Assembly (NCBI GenBank): GCA_913778085.1
Contig: CAJYXJ010000068.1
Location: 1-64,000 of the forward strand
DNA length: 64,000 nt
From: an uncultured Chryseobacterium sp.
Lineage (GTDB): Bacteria > Bacteroidota > Bacteroidia > Flavobacteriales > Weeksellaceae
Reading direction: 5' to 3'
The notes below the pieces were generated by a model. The model was not told the origin of the DNA and made no database searches. It was given only the letters and a program-made list of their open reading frames with translations. The translations under genes were made by a program, and so were the position numbers. This document shows positions 1 to 7,300 of the stretch, one piece after another (within the stretch, counting starts at the first letter, position 1; every line of letters starts with the position of its first letter).

Positions 1-2
1 AT

Positions 3-131
3 GATGCCGTAATGAAATCAGTGTATCTCGCATTAAAAGAAGCTACTAAAAAATGGTCGATGCCTATTCAGAATTGGGGTATTGTTCTTAACCAGTTTAT
101 GCTTATTTTTGAAAAAAGGCTCAGATTATAA
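3..131 (+). CDS. IS256-family transposase, C-terminal fragment (cut by window start)
   Basis: Frame 3 reads from the window edge to a TAA at 129-131 and gives 42 residues. They contain [13 protein letters not shown] followed by a basic end, the typical C-terminus of IS256-family (mutator-type) DDE transposases, where a Trp-rich stretch precedes the last helix. The catalytic part lies left of the window. A likely terminal inverted repeat of the insertion sequence follows 23 bases later. I infer an IS copy inside or next to the integrative element to its right. Whether the full gene is intact cannot be seen. Confidence 0.8.
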   Translation, partial: DAVMKSVYLALKEATKKWSMPIQNWGIVLNQFMLIFEKRLRL

Positions 132-154
132 AATCCAAGCCCTAACTTTTTAAC

Positions 155-178
155 TTACACACTTCGTGGGATAGTGTC
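155..178 (+). repeat. Likely right terminal inverted repeat of the IS256-family element
   Basis: On the complementary strand this 24-bp stretch starts GACACTATCCCACG and ends in TGTGTAA. Ends of IS256-family elements commonly carry TGTGTAA at this distance from the tip. It lies 23 bp after the transposase stop, as expected. The partner end is outside the window, so the assignment rests on position and motif only. Confidence 0.5.
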
Positions 179-259
179 TTTTTTTCGTACAAATTACTCT
201 TAATATATAGTCCGATTTTGTCCTTTTTCACCTCCCCCCTAAACTTCCTAAACACAAAC

Positions 260-1159
260 CTATCTATCACCCCCTATCAAAGTTTGAAATTTAGCTACGA
301 GCAAATCCCGTAACTCTAATTTTATGGTATCAAGTTGGTACTTCTCTAGTAGCTTATTGTACCTTTGCCTTAGACCATAATAGTAAGTAGATGATTTACT
401 GTTTTTTATTTCCCGCCAATAATGGGGACTTTTGCCTAGCTCAATTACTGTTTTTTCTTCCCCGCGAATTTCCTGAGTGGCGAGACTGTCTATAATATTT
501 ACTTCGTCAAAGCACCCTAACAAGAAGTTAAACATTAATTCTAGCTTATTTTTATCGTAAATATCCCGAACCGTATGGATTCCAAACTTTTTTTTCAGTA
601 GTTTGCTGTCTGTAACCTTAATTTCCACACGCAACAGATTGTAATCTAGCTTATACTGCAATCCTTTGTCGTAAATTTTGACGTAATACTCACTACGGTT
701 GTACTGTTTGTACATTCCCTTACCCTTAAAAGTGTCTTTTTGGTTAAATTCATCAAAGTTGTACATCAGGATATTATTCTCCAACATATATTTAGGGCTT
801 AAAGAGGTCTGTATATTCAACCCGAACTCAAGATTAGTAACACTGTAATCTGAAATATCTTCGTCCAGGTCGGCTTGAAGCTGTTCAAAAGAGGTAATAA
901 TATCGGGGTAATAAAAATCTGTGTAATTATTATCACCAAACCCATTTTTTAGATTAAAGTATTTGTGGATAGAGTTTTTGACAAATCCTGAAACATTTGT
1001 AATTCTAACTTCAATATTTTCAAAATATCTCCTACACGGATATACTATTTCACCTGTACCAAAGTCAAGGTTACATATAGTCTCACTGTCTTCATAGCTT
1101 TTTATCTTATTTTCTAAACATTCTTTTGTTTTTGTATATGCTTTAATAAAGTCTATCAT
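260..1159 (-). CDS. Putative rolling-circle-type replication/mobilisation protein of the element
   Basis: This 299-residue protein has no signal peptide or membrane segment. The central stretch around residues 150-200 reads YVKIYDKGLQYK and then LLRVEIKVT. That recalls the 'K-x-YDK-x-x-E/Q ... R-x-E' core of phage and plasmid replication-initiation factors (Rep_trans/MobT-like). The resemblance is by eye and weak, and I cannot identify a catalytic tyrosine with certainty. The gene is last in the minus-strand run of the integrative element, 17 bp after the small HTH gene, so the two are probably co-transcribed. An autonomous or mobilisable element would be expected to carry such a pair. It could also be an unrelated element-specific protein. 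Confidence 0.4.
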   Translation of the reverse strand: MIDFIKAYTKTKECLENKIKSYEDSETICNLDFGTGEIVYPCRRYFENIEVRITNVSGFVKNSIHKYFNLKNGFGDNNYTDFYYPDIITSFEQLQADLDEDISDYSVTNLEFGLNIQTSLSPKYMLENNILMYNFDEFNQKDTFKGKGMYKQYNRSEYYVKIYDKGLQYKLDYNLLRVEIKVTDSKLLKKKFGIHTVRDIYDKNKLELMFNFLLGCFDEVNIIDSLATQEIRGEEKTVIELGKSPHYWREIKNSKSSTYYYGLRQRYNKLLEKYQLDTIKLELRDLLVAKFQTLIGGDR

Positions 1160-1176
1160 AATTTAAAGGATTAGGA

Positions 1177-1554
1177 TTAAACATATTTTCTATTATCAAA
1201 TCCAAGATTAACTTCAGCGTTAATCATTGAAATTGATTTATACTGAGTTCCTGAAGTAATTTCTTTAATTAATTCTTCCTTCACAATAAGAAACTTATTA
1301 GTAATCTTAGATTTATAAGCAGGAATTAACCCTGAATTAATCTTTTGAACTATTACTCGTTCATTCATGTCAAGAAGTTCTGCAACATCTTTGACTGTTA
1401 GAATAGCTTTCGAGTCAGCTATTTCAATCATTTTTTCTAATTCTGTTGTATAAGCAGAGAAATATTCACTTATTTGTCTCTGTACCAATTTTTCGATTAT
1501 AGAATCGAAATTTTCGTTATGGCTGGTTTTCGCCGTGATGATTTTATCTTTCAT
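1177..1554 (-). CDS. Small helix-turn-helix (excisionase-like) protein
   Basis: The 125-residue protein has a helical N-terminus (about 1-50) and then a MerR/excisionase-like HTH at about 52-95. There LTVKDVAELLDMNERVIVQK is followed by GLIPAYKS and FLIVKEEL, the 'helix-turn-helix plus wing' pattern of HTH_17 excisionases. Such proteins steer recombination direction or regulate element genes. It stands 17 bp upstream of the Rep-like gene. A 349-bp gap with a terminator separates it from the recombinase group, so it is probably a separate transcript. The exact role, excisionase or copy/transfer regulator, is open. Confidence 0.6.
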   Translation of the reverse strand: MKDKIITAKTSHNENFDSIIEKLVQRQISEYFSAYTTELEKMIEIADSKAILTVKDVAELLDMNERVIVQKINSGLIPAYKSKITNKFLIVKEELIKEITSGTQYKSISMINAEVNLGFDNRKYV

Positions 1555-1903
1555 GCAACGGTTACATCAATAACTTAGCGACTTTGCCAAAAACAAAAAA
1601 ACTCTCACTATACAGTAAGAGTTTTTATTTGTTGATTTTCAACAACTTGAATTATGTGTTAATCGAGAAATAATGCATTTATGCTATAAGATATAGGAAG
1701 AATAAAAAAAGTCTAAAAAATTTTTTAGGGGTGGAGTGTCGTTTTAAGTTTTGACAAAGTGACAATTCTAGTTGAGTTAAATTTTTAGATAAATTTATGT
1801 CTATTAAGCTAACGAATAATTTGAAGATTTTATATTTTGACCTATATTAATATGTCTTGTATTTATGTTGTTTTTAGTTATCAATTTCATACGATTATCA
1901 AGT
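1555..1903. other. AT-rich intergenic region inside the element
   Basis: This 349-bp region between the HTH gene and the unknown coupled gene has no convincing ORF. It holds a hairpin terminator near 1597-1626, and the rest is AT-rich. The promoter of the HTH-Rep pair should lie in its left part, but no clear TAnnTTTG box was found. Confidence 0.6.
1597..1626. terminator. Hairpin terminator, usable in both directions
   Basis: AAAAACTCT pairs with AGAGTTTTT around a 12-base loop, giving A-tracts on one side and T-tracts on the other. It lies between the end of the recombinase operon (minus strand, last stop at 1904) and the HTH gene start at 1554. Confidence 0.6.
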
Positions 1904-2974
1904 TTACGCAACAATCTTTTTCAAAAAACTAAAAGTATCTCTAAGTTCATTTACCATATTTAGGTTTGTCGACCTTTTCTTGCCTTTAAGTTCATCTTTT
2001 GTTATTTCAGAATCCTTTGTTAAAATGAAATAATCTGATAAAATTTTCCAGTGTTCCCCTTCTGAATCCTGTATAATTTTATCTTCTTCCATTACTTTGT
2101 AAAATGTATGTAAAGCTGTGACATTCTTCAGCCAAATGATTTTATGCAATTCTCTTCGCTTATTATTAAAAAGGTCATTAATTTGTTCATAGGTAGTCGT
2201 ATCTGAAATAAATCCATTGTCAATTAGACTCTTTTGAATAGATGAAATAATTAGAAATCTTGCATCCATATCCTTTAGATTCCTATAGTTATTCCTTGTT
2301 GCCAATTTAAATGATTGAACCTCTTTTTTGGACGGATATACAAGTTTTTTTAAAATCTCAAAATTTTTGTTTGATAAATAATCCGCAAAGTTTGCATAAA
2401 AATCCCTAAAAATTTGTAAATAAACTTCTTTTATAACAATTCCATACTTGGCAAAAACATTTTTCTCTTTTCTTATCGAATCATCTAAATCATAATAATC
2501 ATCTATCAACAACTGAGTGAGTTTATTCGTATAAGAATGTTTGTTTTTTAACAAGATATACTCATGCCTTAATAATATTTGACATCTATTTTTTTCCTCA
2601 ATCAAAGCATTGTATAAAGGTTCAAAAAAGGAAATTGTTTTTAAACTACCATTATCTTCAATTTTCATTCTTCCTTCAACTTTATACTCAAAACCATAAT
2701 CTTTAACGTGATTAAAATATTGATAAGCTATAAGGTAGAAATAATCTCCTCTTGTGAATATATTTTTGAACATATCGAATCTTTCAATCCGAGATTCATC
2801 TATTTGTAAAAATGCTGGCAATCTTTTTTTCTCCCAAAAGAAATATCTAAAACGAGAAAAGGGGTATTCTGTAAAGTTAACATCATTGTCACTATACATA
2901 TCCGCCGTAGAATAATGTACAAATAGTGGTGAAAAGTCAAAGTCATCATAAATAACAGGTAAAAAATTTATCAT
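1904..2974 (-). CDS. Unknown protein translationally coupled to the tyrosine recombinase
   Basis: I do not recognise this 356-residue protein. It is rich in aromatic and charged residues, has no signal peptide or membrane segment, and ends with a lysine-rich tail. Its ATG overlaps the stop of the recombinase by 4 bp (ATGA type), so both are made from one mRNA. It may be a recombination accessory factor or cargo such as a defence protein. Composition is AT-rich like the rest of the element and unlike the chromosome after 5009. A structure-based search would be needed to name it. Confidence 0.7.
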   Translation of the reverse strand: MINFLPVIYDDFDFSPLFVHYSTADMYSDNDVNFTEYPFSRFRYFFWEKKRLPAFLQIDESRIERFDMFKNIFTRGDYFYLIAYQYFNHVKDYGFEYKVEGRMKIEDNGSLKTISFFEPLYNALIEEKNRCQILLRHEYILLKNKHSYTNKLTQLLIDDYYDLDDSIRKEKNVFAKYGIVIKEVYLQIFRDFYANFADYLSNKNFEILKKLVYPSKKEVQSFKLATRNNYRNLKDMDARFLIISSIQKSLIDNGFISDTTTYEQINDLFNNKRRELHKIIWLKNVTALHTFYKVMEEDKIIQDSEGEHWKILSDYFILTKDSEITKDELKGKKRSTNLNMVNELRDTFSFLKKIVA

Positions 2975-4197
2975 AATCCTAAAATTATATTATTAATGGT
3001 ATTTGCTTTACGCTTGTCAACTATTCTTGCATAAATCTCTGTTGTTGTCACATTTTTATGTCCCAACATTTTTGAAATTAGATAAATATCTGCACCTGCT
3101 TCTAATTGTGCTACAGCATAGGAAGTTCTGAAATTGTGAAATGTTACTTTCTTCTCAATTTCTGCCTTTGAAAGCCATTTTCTTAGATTATCATTCAATG
3201 AGTGATACGCAATTCTATCAAAAACAAAATCTGTCTTGTCTTTTCTTTCTCCCATTAATCTGACAGCTTCTTCTGAAATTGGATGATACTGAAAGGCTGA
3301 AGTTTTCTTCATTCTGAAAAATATATAGTTAATTCCTTCCCGTTCGACTACATCACACCATTGTAAGCTATTAATATCACTGTATCTCAAGCCACTCAAA
3401 AGCGCGAAAATGCAATATTTCTTTAATGCTTCATCGGGAAAATCAGTAGTAAACAATATTTTACATTCTTCTAAGGTCAAGAAATTTTTCATTACCTCTT
3501 CCTCTTCAATCCATTCTATTCGCCCCTTAAAACTTTGAGAGAGATAGTTTTCATCATAAGCCATTTCTAAAACCTGTATAAACCTAATAAAATAACTTGC
3601 TGCTGAATTTCTGCTAATTTTATGTGTAGTACTTTTTAACTGATAAGCATTAAGTAATTTATTTCTAAAATCTTCAATTAAAGTCTTATTTATATCTTGA
3701 AACAAAATATTTCCATAAAATTTTACAAAATGTCCGTAGCTTCCACTCCATGCGCCCGCGGAACTGGTTGCATTTTGGGCTTTTTCCTTAAAGTAATCAG
3801 TAAAGATTTTGCTTTTATTTTCCGCTAATTGTAAAGACTTTAATTCTGTTTCTGTATAAATGTCAGGCTTTGTTATTTCTTTGAATCTTTTAGCTCTGTA
3901 TAACTCAACCATTTCCAAGACTTCTTTATTATGAAGTTTTTGAGCTGGAGTTAATATTAGTTTTTTAGGAAAACCTTTTTTATCTGTGACAATTTCAACT
4001 TTAGACTGCTTTTTGCCTTTTGAATCATTGTAATAAATAATCTCACTTTGAAAATCATTATATAAAAAGTAACTTGTTTTTTCATATCGGGTATATTTGC
4101 CAGTCTTCCTATTGAAAACAGGAGGATAAAAATTTAATGATAGATTACTCTTATTACCTTTTACAAGTTTTTTCAGTACAGTTACTTTTTTACTCAT
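2971..4197 (-). CDS. Tyrosine recombinase/integrase
   Basis: This 408-residue site-specific recombinase has three parts: an N-terminal arm-binding region (about 1-110), a SAM-like core-binding domain (about 120-225) and a catalytic domain (about 240-408). All catalytic residues are visible: Arg271 in LLSGLRYSD, Lys297/298 in MKKT, His354 and Arg357 in HNFR, His380 in LGH, and the nucleophile Tyr389 in TTEIYARI. The architecture matches Bacteroidota ICE/IME integrases. It overlaps the upstream HTH gene by 8 bp and the downstream gene by 4 bp, so the three form one operon. I infer that it integrated the element at the mnmE 3' end. Confidence 0.93.
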   Translation of the reverse strand: MSKKVTVLKKLVKGNKSNLSLNFYPPVFNRKTGKYTRYEKTSYFLYNDFQSEIIYYNDSKGKKQSKVEIVTDKKGFPKKLILTPAQKLHNKEVLEMVELYRAKRFKEITKPDIYTETELKSLQLAENKSKIFTDYFKEKAQNATSSAGAWSGSYGHFVKFYGNILFQDINKTLIEDFRNKLLNAYQLKSTTHKISRNSAASYFIRFIQVLEMAYDENYLSQSFKGRIEWIEEEEVMKNFLTLEECKILFTTDFPDEALKKYCIFALLSGLRYSDINSLQWCDVVEREGINYIFFRMKKTSAFQYHPISEEAVRLMGERKDKTDFVFDRIAYHSLNDNLRKWLSKAEIEKKVTFHNFRTSYAVAQLEAGADIYLISKMLGHKNVTTTEIYARIVDKRKANTINNIILGL

Positions 4198-4741
4198 TAT
4201 TGAAGATTGTATTTACTAAGTTTTTGGGAACATAAACATTTTTACCTTTGGGAATTTTTGGAATATTATGTTTTTTGCATAAATGATAAAATGAACCTGA
4301 ACTCACTTTAAATGCGTCTAAGACTTCATTAATCGTATAATAATTATCATCACAGAAATATGGCAAATTATATTGTTTTCTTTCATTATTTTCGGCTTTT
4401 TGCCTAAAGAGTATATCTAAGTCAACCTTCCTAATTCTAACCGACTTAAAGCCTTCTAATTTGATTAATCTACCATCTTTTAACATTCGATAAATTGATG
4501 TTCTACTAATATTAAGTAAAAGCACAACTTCTTTGATTGATAAGTAATCTTTCTTTTGAATTTCTTCAATATCATAACCTTTAATTTGCACTTCCAAATC
4601 CTTATCACTCGCTTGAATCTTTTCATCACGCTTTCTCTTTTTGTAGAATTTCTTAGCGCAGTCATCAGAGCAACATTGAGTAGTTGTTCTTTTGGCTACA
4701 AATCTATTTCCGCAGAATTGACAAATTTTATTGACTTCCAT
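4190..4741 (-). CDS. Zinc-finger protein with two HTH domains, first gene of the integrase operon
   Basis: The 183-residue protein begins with a small treble-clef-like zinc site (Cys7, Cys10, then Cys23/24 and Cys28) followed by a lysine/arginine-rich linker. A first excisionase/MerR-like HTH lies at about 65-110 (LSIKEVVLLLNISRTSIYRM). A second HTH-like unit lies at about 132-178 (YTINEVLDAFKVSSGSFYHL). Such proteins bind att or promoter DNA of the element and may act as recombination directionality factor. The start at 4741 sits just beside the tandem repeats at 4764-4803, a plausible binding site. It overlaps the recombinase by 8 bp. Confidence 0.75.
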   Translation of the reverse strand: MEVNKICQFCGNRFVAKRTTTQCCSDDCAKKFYKKRKRDEKIQASDKDLEVQIKGYDIEEIQKKDYLSIKEVVLLLNISRTSIYRMLKDGRLIKLEGFKSVRIRKVDLDILFRQKAENNERKQYNLPYFCDDNYYTINEVLDAFKVSSGSFYHLCKKHNIPKIPKGKNVYVPKNLVNTIFNNE

Positions 4742-4763
4742 AACAACTAAATTCTCCCTAAAA

Positions 4764-4803
4764 ATGTTTCACATTGTTTCTCCATGTTTCACACTGTTTC
4801 AAA
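4764..4803. repeat. Two tandem 20-bp repeats upstream of the integrase operon
   Basis: Each copy reads ATGTTTCACA(T/C)TGTTTC plus four less conserved bases. A third degenerate start (ATGTAACA) follows at 4804, and two GAAAC motifs in inverted orientation lie near 4858-4873. The position between the integrase operon and the mnmE end suits arm-type recombinase sites or operators for the zinc-finger/HTH protein. Confidence 0.65.
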
Positions 4804-4930
4804 ATGTAACATTTTTTAACGATAAAATTACAAATTTTATTCCAAATCAAATTCGTAGAAACAAAATAGAAACAAATTAAATGTATATGTTCTGCAATAT
4901 TAAATTTTAAAACAAAACAGAAAGCAAATA

Positions 4931-4967
4931 AAAAACCCCTCTAATGCTACATTCAAAGGGGTTTTTG
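4931..4967 (-). terminator. Terminator downstream of mnmE
   Basis: AAAAACCCCT and AGGGGTTTTT form a stem around a 16-base loop. It lies about 45-75 bp past the mnmE stop. With T-tracts on both strands it also insulates the element from mnmE. Confidence 0.75.
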
Positions 4968-5008
4968 TATTATTGTAGTTGCAATCTATATACAACCTAA
5001 AACGCTAC

Positions 5009-6394
5009 CTACTTTCCGATACAAAACTTAGAAAAAATATTCCCCAGCACTTCATCATTCGTCACTTCCCCTGAGATCTCACCGAGATGCTCCAATGCAT
5101 TGCGCAGTTCATAGGCCAGCAATTCGGTAGAAATCCGGAAGGTGATGGCTTCTTTGACTTTCTCTACGGCTTCAAGAGATTTTTGTAATGCTTCAAAGTG
5201 GCGTTGGTTGGTGATGACGATGTTGTTTTCTGAAGCTTTCAGCTGTTCAACGTAGGAAGACAGTTCGTTTTTGAGATCCTGGATATTTTGGTTCTCGACT
5301 GCAGAAATTTTGATGAAATCGAATTCGTGGGCAATGGCCTGCCGGAAAGTATCTTCTGCCCTTTCGTATTGGGTCGGGATCACTTCATCGATTTTTGTCG
5401 CGCAGATAATCAGCTTCAGATCTTCACGCAGCAAAGATTGAATCATCTCAATGTCTTCCGAAAAATCGGAAGTTCCGGCATCAGCCAGGTAAACGAGAAT
5501 ATTGGCGTTCGCGACTTTTTCCCGGGCTTTTTTCACGCCGATAGCTTCTATTTCATCCATCGTTTCGCGAAGTCCGGCCGTGTCGATCAGGCGGAAAGCA
5601 TGGCCTTTGATATGGAGCACTTCTTCGATGGTATCGCGCGTTGTTCCGGCAATATTGCTGACAATCGCACGCTCTTCTTTTAAAAGTGCATTCAGCAGCG
5701 TCGATTTTCCGGCATTGGGTTTTCCGATGATCGCCACAGCCGTTCCGTTTTTAATGGCGTTTCCGTACTGGAAGCTTTCGATCAGGGAATTTAATTTCAG
5801 GGTGATCTTATCCAGCAGCTGGTTCAGAGCACTGCGGTCTGCAAATTCCACATCTTCCTCTGCAAAATCCAGTTCCAGCTCAATCAGCGAAACAAAGTTC
5901 AGGAGGTCTGTTCTAAGGAACGAAATCTCATTGGTAATCCCTCCTTTCAGCTGGCTGATGGCGACCTTCCGCGAAGCTTCGTTTTCGGAAGCAATCACGT
6001 CGGCAATCGCTTCGGCTTGTGAAAGGTCGATCCGGCCGTTGATGAAGGCGCGCAGGGTAAATTCACCGGCTTTGGCCATTCTTGCGCCGTTATTAATCAG
6101 TGTTTCCAGAATACGTTTCCCGATATGCGGCGAACCGTGAAACGCAATTTCCACAGAGTTCTCGGTTGTAAAGCTTTTCGGTGCCAGGAAAATCGAAAGC
6201 ATCACCTCATCGATCGCTTCTTCCCCGTCCATAAAATAGCCGTAGTGGATCGTGTGGGACTTCTGTTTGGCCAGATTTTTTCCCGGAAAAGACCTCTGAA
6301 CCACAGCTAAAGCTTCATTTCCTGAAACGCGGATAATTCCCAGAGCTCCCACACCGTTGGCCGTAGCCAGCGCACAAATCGTATCGTTATTCAT
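5009..6394 (-). CDS. mnmE: tRNA uridine-5-carboxymethylaminomethyl(34) synthesis GTPase MnmE
   Basis: MnmE works with MnmG to modify the wobble uridine of several tRNAs. The 461 residues match the usual length. An N-terminal folate-binding domain (about 1-118) precedes a helical domain that encloses the G domain. G1 is GKPNAGKS at 224-231, then GTTRD at 250-254 and DTAGLRE. The G4 motif is varied (CATKID), and the C-terminus ends in FCIGK with the essential cysteine. A TAAATTTG box ends only 4 bases before the ATG, so the mRNA is probably leaderless. The integrative element to the left abuts the gene end but leaves it intact. Confidence 0.97.
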   Translation of the reverse strand: MNNDTICALATANGVGALGIIRVSGNEALAVVQRSFPGKNLAKQKSHTIHYGYFMDGEEAIDEVMLSIFLAPKSFTTENSVEIAFHGSPHIGKRILETLINNGARMAKAGEFTLRAFINGRIDLSQAEAIADVIASENEASRKVAISQLKGGITNEISFLRTDLLNFVSLIELELDFAEEDVEFADRSALNQLLDKITLKLNSLIESFQYGNAIKNGTAVAIIGKPNAGKSTLLNALLKEERAIVSNIAGTTRDTIEEVLHIKGHAFRLIDTAGLRETMDEIEAIGVKKAREKVANANILVYLADAGTSDFSEDIEMIQSLLREDLKLIICATKIDEVIPTQYERAEDTFRQAIAHEFDFIKISAVENQNIQDLKNELSSYVEQLKASENNIVITNQRHFEALQKSLEAVEKVKEAITFRISTELLAYELRNALEHLGEISGEVTNDEVLGNIFSKFCIGK

Positions 6395-6398
6395 GCTG

Positions 6399-6406
6399 CA
6401 AATTTA
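6399..6406 (-). promoter_or_regulatory. -7 promoter box of mnmE, leaderless arrangement
   Basis: TAAATTTG fits the Bacteroidota -7 consensus TAnnTTTG and is followed by CAGC and then the ATG. Initiation about 4 bases after the box would start the RNA at the start codon. Confidence 0.6.
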
Positions 6407-6483
6407 CGGATTTTAATCGCAAACCGCCATACCGTTTGTCTATGGTCGCCATTGGAAAGTAAAGAGAATATTTATTGATAAAT

Positions 6484-6565
6484 AGTAAATGGTGAATCCG
6501 CTTCGCTTGTCAATTTTTGCAGTACATCGATTGACCATTCACTTGCATAGCAAAATTCACCCTTC
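6484..6565. repeat. Dispersed intergenic repeat, GACCATTCAC family (copy 1)
   Basis: Contains ATGGTGAAT, CGCTTCGCTTGTCAATTTTT and ATTGACCATTCACTTGC, ending in GCAAAATTCACC. The same blocks recur at 6830-6915, 14617-14750, 14935-14990, 45226-45270 and 54100-54130, always between genes. Confidence 0.7.
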
Positions 6566-6609
6566 ACTTTAAACACAAACTTCGTCATTGACAAAACCGG
6601 TATTTTTCA

Positions 6610-6715
6610 GGAGCTTTTTCCGGCTATCCACTCATACTCCTCACACCTTTCCGGCCTGTGCTCAGGCCATCGCTTCCCTCTCCTTGCTGTGGGGTATCCG
6701 TTACTATCCGGGCTA
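6610..6715 (-). ncRNA. Structured RNA candidate resembling Flavo-1
   Basis: Read on the minus strand, the element starts TAGCCCGGATAG, continues AACGGATACCCC, has a GC-rich hairpin (GGCCTGAGCACAGGCC) and ends GGATAGCCGGAAAAAGCTCC. AGCCCGGAT paired with a final GGATAGCCGGA...AGCTCC is, as I recall, a recurrent intergenic motif of flavobacteria catalogued as the Flavo-1 RNA. GC content is clearly higher than in the flanks. The match is from memory, and function is unknown for the family. Confidence 0.5.
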
Positions 6716-6829
6716 GGCGGTCGTAAATAAAACAACCAATGCCCATGTCTGTCGGTTGATGACCACTTTAATCGGACATCGACCGGTACAGACAAAATTC
6801 ATCCTGTGTTAATGCACACCAATAGTGGA

Positions 6830-6922
6830 TCTTCGATACGCTTCGCTCGCCAATTTTTTTCGGTACATCAGATTGACCATTCACCTGCAAAGCAAAATTC
6901 TCCAGTGATTTATTCACTATTT
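6830..6922. repeat. Dispersed intergenic repeat, GACCATTCAC family (copy 2)
   Basis: Contains CGATACGCTTCGCTCGCCAA and, further on, GATTGACCATTCACCTGC and AAGCAAAATTC, closely following copy 1 at 6484. The two copies flank the Flavo-1-like element. Confidence 0.65.
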
Positions 6923-7017
6923 TAGACCGTCCCGTAAAAAATCATTTCACAATTCCAAACGACCTCCCAAGAACGTAGACTCAAAACCATTTGATTGATA
7001 AATATTTAAAAATAAAA

Positions 7018-7043
7018 AAATCACCTCAACAACTGAGATGATT
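7018..7043 (-). terminator. Hairpin with T-tract, minus strand
   Basis: TCACCTCA and TGAGATGA form an imperfect stem that is followed by a T-run on the minus strand. No gene ends directly before it, so it may be a relic or a second terminator for the aminopeptidase transcript. Confidence 0.4.
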
Positions 7044-7168
7044 TGCTTGCTTTGAATTTACTATTGAAGATATGAATGATGTTTTGTTGATACAAATATA
7101 AGATGGGTTGGTTCCGATATTTTCAGGGTAAACCCTAAAACGGCATCCGTAAAAATACGGTAACCCAT

Positions 7169-7200
7169 AAAAAAATCGTCCTGCAAAAATTGCAGGACGA
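7169..7200 (-). terminator. Terminator of the Xaa-Pro aminopeptidase gene
   Basis: TCGTCCTGCA and TGCAGGACGA pair perfectly around AAAAT, followed on the minus strand by a run of T. It lies 100 bp past the stop at 7301. Confidence 0.8.
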
Positions 7201-7300
7201 CTCATTCCTTTTAAGATTCTAAACTGTTCTGAATGCAGCGGATATAAAGAACCAAAAAACTTCCGGCATCCGGCTCTCCTATTTCAGCTCTTGTAGGCTT

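Larger units (their letters stand above)
1..5008 (-). mobile_element. Right part of an integrative element next to mnmE
   Basis: Five minus-strand genes, all AT-rich compared with the housekeeping genes beyond 5009, form an element module: zinc-finger/HTH protein, tyrosine recombinase, unknown protein, small HTH protein and a possible replication-initiation protein. The recombinase-proximal end lies 267 bp from the mnmE stop codon. The last mnmE codons spell FCIGK, the same gene end that SGI1-type islands use as attB. I infer integration at the 3' end of mnmE. The other junction would be left of the window. No second copy of the mnmE end was found here, so the exact boundaries are unknown. 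Confidence 0.55.
6395..7300. other. Repeat-rich 0.9-kb intergenic region
   Basis: No protein gene is supported between mnmE and the aminopeptidase gene. The region holds two copies of a dispersed repeat with ATTGACCATTCAC (6484-6565 and 6830-6915), a GC-rich RNA-like element (6610-6715), two hairpins (7018-7043 and 7169-7200) and a copy of another dispersed repeat with TTCCGGCATCCGGC (about 7258-7290). Confidence 0.7.

Noticed and set aside
181-195. TTTTTCGTACAAA as second attachment-site copy of the mnmE end (TTTCCGATACAAAA)
   Set aside because: It needs a one-base gap and a mismatch in 14 AT-rich bases, which is not better than chance. The real partner is probably left of the window.
5288-6310. 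Plus-strand ORFs opposite mnmE
   Set aside because: They are reverse-strand shadows of a well-conserved GTPase gene, with no start context or family motif.
6607-6795. 62-residue minus-strand ORF
   Set aside because: It covers the GC-rich Flavo-1-like element. The product is arginine/proline-rich without any protein signature.
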